From NCBI GenBank assembly GCA_903844815.1, contig CAIMVD010000156.1, positions 49,451 to 113,450 of the forward strand: a stretch of DNA of 64,000 bases, read 5' to 3'. This document shows positions 1-8,327 of this stretch, in pieces; the first letter of the stretch is position 1; each line of letters begins with the position of its first letter. Made by a program: the position numbers and the translations under genes. Origin of the DNA: an uncultured Bacteroidota bacterium (GTDB taxonomy: Bacteria; Bacteroidota; Bacteroidia; Bacteroidales; VadinHA17). Below the pieces are notes generated by a model. That model made no database searches. It saw only the letters and a program-made list of their open reading frames with translations, and was not told the DNA's origin.

Positions 1-764
1 CGATCACCGACCTGATGTTTTCAGGAACAGATGAAGACCTCAAACAGACAAAAGTCACTCAACCTGCTATATTTCTGCATTCAACCATACTTGCCGCAGT
101 TCTCGGCGATTCATTCAGACCCGATATGGTAGCTGGCCACTCCCTTGGCGAATTCTCAGCCCTGGTAGCAAATAAAACGCTGTCGTTCGAAGATGCCCTT
201 ATACTGGTATCAAAAAGGGCATTGGCAATGCAGAAGGCCTGCGAACTCGCACCTTCAACGATGGCCGCGATACTGGGGCTCGACGATAAAATTGTCGAAG
301 AAGTATGTGCTTCTCTAAATGAGGTTGTTGTACCGGCAAATTATAACAGCCCGGGCCAGATAGTCATTTCAGGCTCAAATGCCGGAATTGATCTGGCTAT
401 CGAAGCTTTGAAGGAGAAAGGTGCAAAGAGAGCTCTTAAACTTGCAGTAGGCGGAGCCTTTCACTCTCCTTTGATGGAACCTGCACGTATTGAGCTTGAA
501 TTGGCAATAAACTCAACTAATTTCAGCAAACCGGTCTGCCCTGTTTATCAAAATGTAAATGCCAGACCCTCGGTCGATCCTGATCAGATAAAATCAAACC
601 TTGTATCGCAGCTAACATCTCCGGTACGCTGGACACAAAGCATTCTAAACATGATCGCCGACGGAGCCTCTTCATTTACTGAAGTCGGCCCCGGGAATGT
701 ACTGCAGGGACTTATCAAAAAAATAAACAAGGAAGCTGTCACGCAGGGAGCTAAACTACAGTAA
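1..764 (+). CDS. fabD: Malonyl-CoA:ACP transacylase, 5'-truncated by window edge
   Basis: FabD moves malonyl groups from CoA to acyl carrier protein to supply type II fatty acid synthesis in the cytoplasm. The frame is open from base 3, so the true start lies upstream and the N-terminal oxyanion-loop region is missing. The visible part has the nucleophile motif GHSLGEFSAL (Ser about 43 residues after the first visible Met), the conserved Arg in SKRALAMQ, and the catalytic His motif GAFHSPLM. The remaining length fits FabD minus about 40 residues. It ends 4 bp from the convergent gene at 769, leaving no room for a separate terminator. Identification is very secure. Confidence 0.95.
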   Translation, partial: ITDLMFSGTDEDLKQTKVTQPAIFLHSTILAAVLGDSFRPDMVAGHSLGEFSALVANKTLSFEDALILVSKRALAMQKACELAPSTMAAILGLDDKIVEEVCASLNEVVVPANYNSPGQIVISGSNAGIDLAIEALKEKGAKRALKLAVGGAFHSPLMEPARIELELAINSTNFSKPVCPVYQNVNARPSVDPDQIKSNLVSQLTSPVRWTQSILNMIADGASSFTEVGPGNVLQGLIKKINKEAVTQGAKLQ

Positions 765-768
765 CAGG

Positions 769-3741
769 TCAAGCAGGCTTGATGATTACGCCTTTGTGTT
801 TTTTTCCGTCGATCATTATTTCCAGAGGCGCGGCAAAGTTCACATGTCGGATGTAACCGTCTTCATATACGGGATTTAGCCCGTTAAGAAAGTCAACATT
901 ATAAAATCCCTCGTTTATAAAGGGGTTTATTGTAAAATACCCTACCCTGAAAGAGGTGAGGTTCTGGAAAAAATGTGTTCCCTGGCTTGGGTCGATCCTG
1001 TAGTTTTTGAGTCCTGATTCTATTATTATCCTTGCAGCCGATATCTGGGGCCATTTTACCGGAATGCCAAGCCATGGATCGGCAGAGCCCCATCTTCCGG
1101 GTCCGATAAGTATGTATCCTTTCCCCTGCTTTACAAACTTTAAGTTTATTTTCTCTATTTCAATTGCAACGGCTTTATTATTTGCGGCATTAAATGATTC
1201 CGGTTTAACATATACGATGTCGTGGATACCCCGGAAGACTCCGTTGCCCAAAGCTGAGTCGGACGAAATAATAGTATCCTCTTTTCGTATCATGTCAAGG
1301 TTTAAATTATGCGTCTCCTCGGTATGTACTATCGGACGTATCTGAAGGAAGCTGAATATCTTAGGTGTTCCGGGAGGAGTTTCAAGATTTGCTGCAAATT
1401 CGATTTCGATCGGATTATTCATTTCGCGCTGTCCTATCTCGAGTAGTGTAGTGAGAATTTCGGCAAGCGGGAACATCTTGTGCTGAAGAATATTAGAGAA
1501 AGTTATTATCCGTTTGCCCGGATGCATTATTCCATCGCGAAGCATGTTGTTATTCCTGTCGTATGTTGATACCACATATTTAGCAGCTGCATCATTATTC
1601 ATATCCTTAGTGTCGATCCTCAGAATATTTACACCGTCGTCAGTAGAAGGAACGAAACTGTCAATATTAAGATCGAGTGCGTAAAACTCCTTTTGAGTAT
1701 CACGCAGGGCGGCTTCTGGAGATGAAAGCTGGAGTATTTTTTTGGGATGCTTCGGGGAAAACCTTAAAGATAATCCGCCTTCAACTATCAGCTTACCGAG
1801 CCCGAAAGCAACATTCACGATCCCGTCCTCTGCTTTTTCAGAACCGATAGGATAATAATTTATTGACCGGGCGACACCTGAAAAGGTAGGATAAAATATA
1901 CCCCCATGCTGGTTTCCGCAAACTTCCTGCAAAATTATCCCCATCTTTTCCTCATCGATAACATTTGCTGTTGCCGTCATATATGCCTTGCTGTCCTTAT
2001 AATAAACCGAGGCATACACCTCCTTAATAGCATCCGACAACAATTTAACCATCATCTTATTATCAGGATGGCGCGGTATCATATAGGTGGAATAAATCCC
2101 GGCAAAGGGCTGATAATGCGAATCTTCCAGCTTGCTTGAAGAACGTACGGCTATCGGTACATTCTTGGAGACGGACAGGAAAGCGTAGAAATCCTGGTAA
2201 ACATTGCCCGGAAGCTCTGCATTAATGAACCTGTTCAGGATCTCATCGTCGGAAAGATCGGACAGGGCTACAGAATAAAGATTATTCTGGTCCATGAACT
2301 CATCAAATACATCGGTGCTAAGCACAACAGTCCTTGGAATTGTAATAAGAACATCGGGAAACTTATTAAAAAGTTTGTTCGTTTTAATCGTGCTGTTTAT
2401 AAAAGCAAGCCCCCGGGCCTTTCCTCCAATCGAACCTTCGCCAATCCTCGAAAATGTCTGGTACTCATCGAAGCTTGTCTTGTCGAACTTTGCTATTATT
2501 CCCCTGCCCTTTCCGAGCCTGAAACTGGATATTGCCACATAGAGGAATTTCCTCATCTCATCCATCGAATCGAAATCTTCCTTACCTATATACTTAAACA
2601 TTTGGGCTACTGGAAACAGAGCTCTAGCGTTCAGCCATTTCGAAAAATGATTCCGTGTTGCGTGGTATTCCAGGGTATTGTCAGGAATGGTAAGCAGTTT
2701 CTGCTGAAGGCTTTGGAGGTCAGTGGCAATGGCAATAGGCTCGAGTGTCTCAGGGTTACGGAAAACGAAAGGCCCGAATGCAAGGTTCTGGATGATGAAG
2801 TTTCGTAATTCGAGCGATAACGACTTGGAATACTTATTTATAAATCCGGCACCAAGCTCTTCTGCAATTTTCTTATGTTTTGTACTGGACGACTGGATGA
2901 GGAAAGGAACCTTGTCATCGTCGGCCATTACAACCTTGCAAAGTTCGATACCGGCATTCTCATCAGTAACGTTATCGCGCTTATAGCTTATATCGGATAT
3001 TACACCAAGGACATTGTATTTATACTTATTATAGAGGATGACAGCATCGTTGAAATTATTTGCCAGGAGAATCTTCGGTCGGCCTCTCATTTTAAGCATC
3101 CTCTGGTGCTCATTCAGAGCTTCCCGTTGAAAATCGAGTGACTGCAGCAGGACAATCCTGTAAATATTTGGCAGGTACGACGAGATATACCGGATTGAAT
3201 TCTCAACGAGGATAATTGCCTGTACCCCGATATTCTCTATATCAAAATCGGCATTCATTTTATCCTCAATAAGTTTTATAATAGCAAGGATAAGCGAGGT
3301 ATCGCCAAGCCAGCAGAAAACGTAATCTATGCCACTAAGGTCCTCCCCCTCAAGCCGTAATGAAACTTCCCTCGAAAAATATGTAAGAACCACTATGGGA
3401 ACATTCTCATACTTTGCCTTGATCCGTTTTGCCAGGGCAAAGACATCGGTACCCTTGAGACTAAGCATTGAAATTACAAGGTCAATATTTCCTTCCTTAA
3501 GTATTCTGAAAGCGTCCTCGGCATTGTCGGTCTGCACAAAAGTAGGCGGATACCTGAGGTTAAGCGAAGCATATTCATTGAAAATCTGTTCATCAATCCT
3601 GCCATCCTCCTCCAGCATATAGTTATCATAATTGCTGCAAATGATCAGCACCCTATGAATTCGCTTCTGCATCAGAAGATTAAAGGACGTATCTGTAAAA
3701 TCATATTTCTGAAGATCGTGTATTCCTTCGATAAAGGTCAT
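769..3741 (-). CDS. Receiver-like x2 + PEP/pyruvate-binding ATP-grasp fusion protein (990 aa)
   Basis: A large cytoplasmic protein whose function I do not know. Residues about 29-163 resemble a receiver domain, but Met92 stands where the phospho-accepting Asp should be. Residues about 173-320 form a second receiver-like domain with Asp250 in GVISD at that position. A linker (about 320-430) carries YHATRNHFSKWL, shared with the next gene. From about 430 there is a PEP-synthase/PPDK N-terminal ATP-grasp domain: GSIGGKARGL loop, AVRSSSKLEDS and FLQIRPI. The C-terminal part has GPGRWGSADPWLGIPV. The phosphohistidine swivelling domain and PEP-binding TIM barrel of real PEP synthase are absent, so it cannot be a complete PEP synthase. 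It lies 11 bp downstream of a paralogue, probably co-transcribed. A regulatory dikinase or metabolite sensor is my inference. Confidence 0.8.
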   Translation of the reverse strand: MTFIEGIHDLQKYDFTDTSFNLLMQKRIHRVLIICSNYDNYMLEEDGRIDEQIFNEYASLNLRYPPTFVQTDNAEDAFRILKEGNIDLVISMLSLKGTDVFALAKRIKAKYENVPIVVLTYFSREVSLRLEGEDLSGIDYVFCWLGDTSLILAIIKLIEDKMNADFDIENIGVQAIILVENSIRYISSYLPNIYRIVLLQSLDFQREALNEHQRMLKMRGRPKILLANNFNDAVILYNKYKYNVLGVISDISYKRDNVTDENAGIELCKVVMADDDKVPFLIQSSSTKHKKIAEELGAGFINKYSKSLSLELRNFIIQNLAFGPFVFRNPETLEPIAIATDLQSLQQKLLTIPDNTLEYHATRNHFSKWLNARALFPVAQMFKYIGKEDFDSMDEMRKFLYVAISSFRLGKGRGIIAKFDKTSFDEYQTFSRIGEGSIGGKARGLAFINSTIKTNKLFNKFPDVLITIPRTVVLSTDVFDEFMDQNNLYSVALSDLSDDEILNRFINAELPGNVYQDFYAFLSVSKNVPIAVRSSSKLEDSHYQPFAGIYSTYMIPRHPDNKMMVKLLSDAIKEVYASVYYKDSKAYMTATANVIDEEKMGIILQEVCGNQHGGIFYPTFSGVARSINYYPIGSEKAEDGIVNVAFGLGKLIVEGGLSLRFSPKHPKKILQLSSPEAALRDTQKEFYALDLNIDSFVPSTDDGVNILRIDTKDMNNDAAAKYVVSTYDRNNNMLRDGIMHPGKRIITFSNILQHKMFPLAEILTTLLEIGQREMNNPIEIEFAANLETPPGTPKIFSFLQIRPIVHTEETHNLNLDMIRKEDTIISSDSALGNGVFRGIHDIVYVKPESFNAANNKAVAIEIEKINLKFVKQGKGYILIGPGRWGSADPWLGIPVKWPQISAARIIIESGLKNYRIDPSQGTHFFQNLTSFRVGYFTINPFINEGFYNVDFLNGLNPVYEDGYIRHVNFAAPLEIMIDGKKHKGVIIKPA

Positions 3742-3752
3742 AAATAAAATAT

Positions 3753-6700
3753 TTAATTATTGATTGATATTACGGCCATCCCTCTTTTGCCGTCCATTCT
3801 GATAAGCAGTGGCTTTTTGAACCTTATATGCCTGAAAAACCTGCCCTGCTCAATAATATCCTGTTTTTCGAGTTTCTCCCAAATTAAAGTATTTCCGAAA
3901 ACACCCTGACTGACTGAAAAATACCCTACGTTCATCGATGTTACATTATGAAAGAAATGAGAACCAAGTGAAGCATCTACATGAAAATCAGGCAGGTTTA
4001 CTTCTACAATTACTTTTGCATTCGAAATCTGCGGCCATACAACCGGAATGCCAAGGAATCTGTCTTTAGTCCCCCATCTTCCGGGGCCGATAAGAACATA
4101 CTTTCTGTTTTCCTTCATCATCTTCTGATTCATCCGGTCAATTTCGGCTGCCATCTCAATAGTTAACAGATTAGTGAATTTTCGTGGTTCAACATATATT
4201 ATATCTGCAATATCGTCAATAACTCCATTTCCCATGCTTTTTTTGGTTACAAGTATCAGGTCGTCATTGCAGATAGTATCAGGGTCAATCGAATAACCCG
4301 CTCCGCTGCCTACAAGAGGCTTGATCTGAAGCAGATAAAATGAGGACTTCCCAGTTGCATCTCTGGTAAGGTCAACAGCAAATTCGATCTCGACAGGAGT
4401 ACCAAAAGCTTCTTTTACAACATCGAGTACTATACGAATAGTTGCCGCAAGCGGCACATATTCATATTTCAGGATATCTGCAAAATTAATAACCCTCGGT
4501 CCCTGTGAATCGAGTCCCGGGATTATTACATCATTATCAACGTTGAGAACTGAAGCAGAATGGGTTAGTGTTCCGTGTTTTTCAGCTTCGCTTATATCGA
4601 GAACGACAAGGCCGGCTTCTTCGCCTTCAAGGAGATCAGGATCAGGCTTGGCCATATCAACAGCATAAAACTGAACCTGCGAGTTTTTGTACAGATCTTT
4701 ATGTGAGGTGAAATCGAGCGACGGGTATGCCGGTGAGAATCTGTAAGCGTTGTTTCCCTCAACAACATATTGGCCAAGCCCTACGGCCATAACCGCAAAT
4801 CCATCCTGCGGGGTTGAATGCGACACCGGGTAATAGTTGAATGATTGTGCAGTACCGCTTATATGCGGATAAAAAGCATCCCCGAATCTGTTTCCAACCA
4901 CCTCCTGAATGACTATTGCCATCTTTTCCTGTTCTATTTTGTAATTAATGGCTTCAAAATATATTCGGGAATTTTCGGAGTAAATTGACGAAAACACCAA
5001 CTTGATTGCATCAGACAACTGCCTGAGCCTCACCTCAGGATCAGGATTTATATTTGGAAGAATATAGGTGCCGAAGATTCCCGAGAAAGGCTGGCTCATA
5101 GAATCTTCAAACAAACTCGATGATCTCACAGCAATCGGTTTGACTATCTGTTTAATGAAAGCCCGGAGATTCTTTTCAAGTGTGTAACTCAGGTTCCCGT
5201 TCAGAAATTTATCCTTAATTACGGAGTACTCCTTTTCTTTTGTTACCACCTCCCAAAGATGATTCCGTTCCATGAACATGTCAAATTCATCGGTCCCAAT
5301 GATCGTTGTAACCGGGGTTTTGATATTTATTCCCGGTATCAGGCGCCCAAGTTCAAAACTATATATTAAAGTATTGGCAAATGCCAGTCCCCGTCCTTTT
5401 CCTCCCAGAGATCCTGCGGAAAAACTAACTACGTTGGTCTCATTAATGATAGCCGATTCTTCAAAGTTAACAACCTTCCCCTTGTTTGACTCCACTCGTC
5501 TTGTCCGGATCAAATCAATGAGGAACTCCCGCATCTCTTTAAGGCTTTTGAAATCAGATACTTTCATGGGAGTTATCTTCTTAGCAATAATAACCTCTCC
5601 CCTGGCCATAAGCCATAGGGAAAAATGATTTTTCATAGCATGATAGGCCAGTGAATCTTCGGGGACTGTCTGAAGGTAAGCCTCGAATTCCTTCATCGAT
5701 TTTGCAACTGCAATCTGCTGTCCCCGCGTATCCCTGTAAATAAAATGACCAAATCCCAGGTAATAATTAATGAAAAGTTTAAGATCCTGCAGGAGGCTTT
5801 CGGAGTTTTTGTTAATAAAGTTCGATTTAAGTTTATAGGCAAACCTGGCGTTTTCAGGATCTGATGACTGGAGAACGGTAGGCAGATTCGGGAGTTCGTT
5901 TTTTACATGCTGTATCAGGTCAAATCCTGCTGTATCATTGAGGACTCCATTTTTGGGGAATCTCATATCGGAGATTACACAAAGGAGTTTGTCCTTGTAT
6001 TTATTATATGTAATCAGGGAATCCTCATAATCGGAGGCCAGGATAATTTTGGGCCGGGCCCTTAGCTTCAGAACTTTATATAGTTCATCAGTTGAAACAT
6101 CCTCGATCAGGTTCCTTGTCTGTTCCATTACCAGGGTGTAAAGCATCGGAAGATACCTGGAATAATACTCGGCAGAATCCTCCACTATAAGTATTACCCT
6201 TGTCAGGCCTTTTTGAGTATCATTCTCCACATTAACCCTGTCTTCGAGCAGGGTTACCATTGCAAAAAAAACTTTAGACTCTCCGGTCCAGACAAAGTAG
6301 TTATCAAATGGAATGCCAAGGCTTTTTTGCTTTTTAACGTAGGGTATGTCTCCCTGGTTATTGAGCAAAAGAAAGGTAGGAATATAGGGATATTTCTTCT
6401 TAATTTTCATGCAGAGGTCCATCGGGCTCTCCTTATCGACACCTATCATAATAATGATCATGTCGTAGTGCCTTGCTTTAAGACGCAGGAAAGCCTCTTC
6501 CTCGCCTGAAACTCCTGTAACCCTCGGGATAGATGTCAAACTCAACTGATAGTATTCACCGAGGATGTGGTCTGAAAAACGTCCTTCTCCTTCAATTGAA
6601 TAGGCATCATAGAGGTTTGCAACCAGTAAGATCTCCCTGACTTTAAAAGGCATCAGGTCATGAAAAACATCCCGCTCGGCATTATGACGATCAAGGAATT

Positions 6701-7199
6701 TCTGGAGCAATTTTCTGCTTGAAATATTTTGAAGTTCCTCGTCATCCTTGGTAGGCGGCTGGGTCTGACGGATAAGATCCCTTGCCTTGTAACTGTTGAT
6801 AAATCCGGTTAACATTCCTCCGATGTTCTGGATGAGGTCGCGCTCCTCCTTTAAAAACGGGCCCTCTTTTTCAGAATTGAATTCAGAGGTGTAAAATATT
6901 TCAACTGATCCCTTTTCTCCATCAATAGTAGAAAATTCCTGAATCATTTTCCACTTTGTCTCATTGAACCCCGCCGATTCAAATTTTTTTGTCATAAATT
7001 TTATGCGGGCAACAGTAAATTCAGGATATTGCCACCCTGCCGGAAGAATGAGAACTACTTCCTGAAGTGTCTCTTCAACTGTTTTTCCCTGCTTAAGAAT
7101 TGCCGTGGTCTGGTTAATGCATGCCAGTTCTTTCAAACGTTCATGCTGATCATGCAGTAACCGTCTGTACTGAGGATTAATCTGACCTAAATCGTCCAT
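3753..7199 (-). CDS. GAF-like + receiver-like x2 + PEP/pyruvate-binding ATP-grasp fusion protein (1148 aa)
   Basis: Paralogue of the downstream gene with an additional N-terminal region. An ATG at 7199 is preferred over an in-frame TTG three codons upstream. Residues about 20-145 look like a GAF-type sensor domain. The first receiver-like domain (about 187-325) has Met where the phospho-Asp should be; the second (about 334-480) keeps an acidic pocket (IVEDS) and Asp411 in VISDMRFP. A shared linker YHAMKNHFSLWL leads into the ATP-grasp domain with GSLGGKGRGLAF, AVRSSSLFEDS and LLQIKPL, then GPGRWGTKDRFLGIPV and a domain ending in LLIRMDGKRG. No PEP-synthase histidine domain or TIM barrel is present. 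It starts about 100 bp beyond korB, across a terminator. Exact role unknown; a signalling protein with a kinase-like output is inferred. Confidence 0.8.
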   Translation of the reverse strand: MDDLGQINPQYRRLLHDQHERLKELACINQTTAILKQGKTVEETLQEVVLILPAGWQYPEFTVARIKFMTKKFESAGFNETKWKMIQEFSTIDGEKGSVEIFYTSEFNSEKEGPFLKEERDLIQNIGGMLTGFINSYKARDLIRQTQPPTKDDEELQNISSRKLLQKFLDRHNAERDVFHDLMPFKVREILLVANLYDAYSIEGEGRFSDHILGEYYQLSLTSIPRVTGVSGEEEAFLRLKARHYDMIIIMIGVDKESPMDLCMKIKKKYPYIPTFLLLNNQGDIPYVKKQKSLGIPFDNYFVWTGESKVFFAMVTLLEDRVNVENDTQKGLTRVILIVEDSAEYYSRYLPMLYTLVMEQTRNLIEDVSTDELYKVLKLRARPKIILASDYEDSLITYNKYKDKLLCVISDMRFPKNGVLNDTAGFDLIQHVKNELPNLPTVLQSSDPENARFAYKLKSNFINKNSESLLQDLKLFINYYLGFGHFIYRDTRGQQIAVAKSMKEFEAYLQTVPEDSLAYHAMKNHFSLWLMARGEVIIAKKITPMKVSDFKSLKEMREFLIDLIRTRRVESNKGKVVNFEESAIINETNVVSFSAGSLGGKGRGLAFANTLIYSFELGRLIPGINIKTPVTTIIGTDEFDMFMERNHLWEVVTKEKEYSVIKDKFLNGNLSYTLEKNLRAFIKQIVKPIAVRSSSLFEDSMSQPFSGIFGTYILPNINPDPEVRLRQLSDAIKLVFSSIYSENSRIYFEAINYKIEQEKMAIVIQEVVGNRFGDAFYPHISGTAQSFNYYPVSHSTPQDGFAVMAVGLGQYVVEGNNAYRFSPAYPSLDFTSHKDLYKNSQVQFYAVDMAKPDPDLLEGEEAGLVVLDISEAEKHGTLTHSASVLNVDNDVIIPGLDSQGPRVINFADILKYEYVPLAATIRIVLDVVKEAFGTPVEIEFAVDLTRDATGKSSFYLLQIKPLVGSGAGYSIDPDTICNDDLILVTKKSMGNGVIDDIADIIYVEPRKFTNLLTIEMAAEIDRMNQKMMKENRKYVLIGPGRWGTKDRFLGIPVVWPQISNAKVIVEVNLPDFHVDASLGSHFFHNVTSMNVGYFSVSQGVFGNTLIWEKLEKQDIIEQGRFFRHIRFKKPLLIRMDGKRGMAVISINN

Positions 7200-7235
7200 A
7201 GCCGGCAATACAGTTTAATCAAGACTTAAAATTAC

Positions 7236-7282
7236 AAAAAAAATAACCGCAATGAGCCAATTGTTAAGGCTCCATGCGGTTA
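7236..7282 (-). terminator. Rho-independent terminator after korB
   Basis: On the minus strand a stem formed by 7268-7282 and 7244-7258 (only two mismatched positions, loop of 9) is followed directly by a run of eight T (7243 down to 7236). It lies 22 bp past the korB stop and separates korAB from the receiver/ATP-grasp pair. Confidence 0.8.
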
Positions 7283-7303
7283 GTATTCGTTTGGATAAGA
7301 TCT

Positions 7304-8326
7304 TTATTCGACGACCCAGGTTGATCCGCTCATAAGAAGATCGTCCATGCATTTGATTTTTGATTGTGACTTTACTGATTCAATCTGTTCATGAACAGCA
7401 GCATCATAGGTAATTCCCGGAACTGACCTGATAACACCCAGGGCAACAGGATATTCCGGATAATCCATATTGGCGAGCATATAATGTATTCCGGGATTTG
7501 CTTCAACGGCATCATGCACCAAAAGATCCTTTTCGGTGACCCCATTTTCGCCAATCTTAATCACTTTCAGCTTCAAGCCGTCAAGAACTAGGCCCTTGTC
7601 ATTATTCTTTCCAAAAATCATCGGTTGTCCGTGCTTAAGAATAATGGTACGGTCATCACGAACCTCCTTTCCTACAACAACATCATGAATAGCATCATTG
7701 AAGATGACACAATTCTGAAGCACTTCCACTACAGAAGTCCCCTTATGCTTTGCGGCTTCAATATAAACCTGAGTCGACAGGGCAAGATTTGCATCGACTG
7801 TCCGCGCAAAAAATTTGCCTCTTGCACCAATCACCAGATCGCCGACTGAAAATGGTTCCTCAACAGTCCCAAAGGGCGATGTTTTCGTAACCAGTCCCTT
7901 AGATGAAGTAGGTGAATATTGCCCTTTTGTAAGGCCATATATTTCGTTATTGAAAAGCAGGATATTTATATCGATGTTTCGGCGAACAGCATGAATAAAA
8001 TGGTTTCCTCCGATCGCGAGGGCATCCCCGTCACCTGTTATCTGCCAGACCGACAGATCCGGATTAGCTGTTTTTACGCCGGTTGCAATTGCAGAGGCAC
8101 GTCCGTGAATACTGTGAAAACCATAGGTATCCATATAATACGGAAACCTTGAGGAGCATCCGATTCCCGATATGAAAGCGAATTTTTCCTTTGGTATTCC
8201 CAACTCTGCAACCGCTCTCTGCACAGCATTAAGAACTGCATGATCGCCGCATCCCGGACACCATCTGATCTCCTGATCGCTCTTAAAATCCTTTGGAGTA
8301 AGTTTATTTACGAGTATCTCAGCCAT
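7304..8326 (-). CDS. korB: 2-oxoglutarate:ferredoxin oxidoreductase, beta subunit
   Basis: The beta subunit binds thiamine pyrophosphate and a [4Fe-4S] cluster and, with KorA, interconverts 2-oxoglutarate plus CoA and succinyl-CoA plus CO2 with ferredoxin as electron carrier. Visible signs are the cluster cysteines in RWCPGCGDH and GIGCSSRFP, and the TPP/Mg motif GDGDALAIGG followed by NNEIYGLTKGQ. 340 aa is the normal length. The ATG is 1 bp from the korA stop, so the two genes form one operon, and a terminator follows. 2-oxoglutarate rather than pyruvate or another 2-oxoacid is the usual assignment for this two-subunit form but is not proven by motifs alone. Confidence 0.93.
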   Translation of the reverse strand: MAEILVNKLTPKDFKSDQEIRWCPGCGDHAVLNAVQRAVAELGIPKEKFAFISGIGCSSRFPYYMDTYGFHSIHGRASAIATGVKTANPDLSVWQITGDGDALAIGGNHFIHAVRRNIDINILLFNNEIYGLTKGQYSPTSSKGLVTKTSPFGTVEEPFSVGDLVIGARGKFFARTVDANLALSTQVYIEAAKHKGTSVVEVLQNCVIFNDAIHDVVVGKEVRDDRTIILKHGQPMIFGKNNDKGLVLDGLKLKVIKIGENGVTEKDLLVHDAVEANPGIHYMLANMDYPEYPVALGVIRSVPGITYDAAVHEQIESVKSQSKIKCMDDLLMSGSTWVVE

Positions 8327-8327
8327 C

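Noticed and set aside
769..7199. Plain annotation as PEP synthase (ppsA)
   Set aside because: Catalytic His domain and PEP-binding barrel are absent although the ATP-grasp part is clear.
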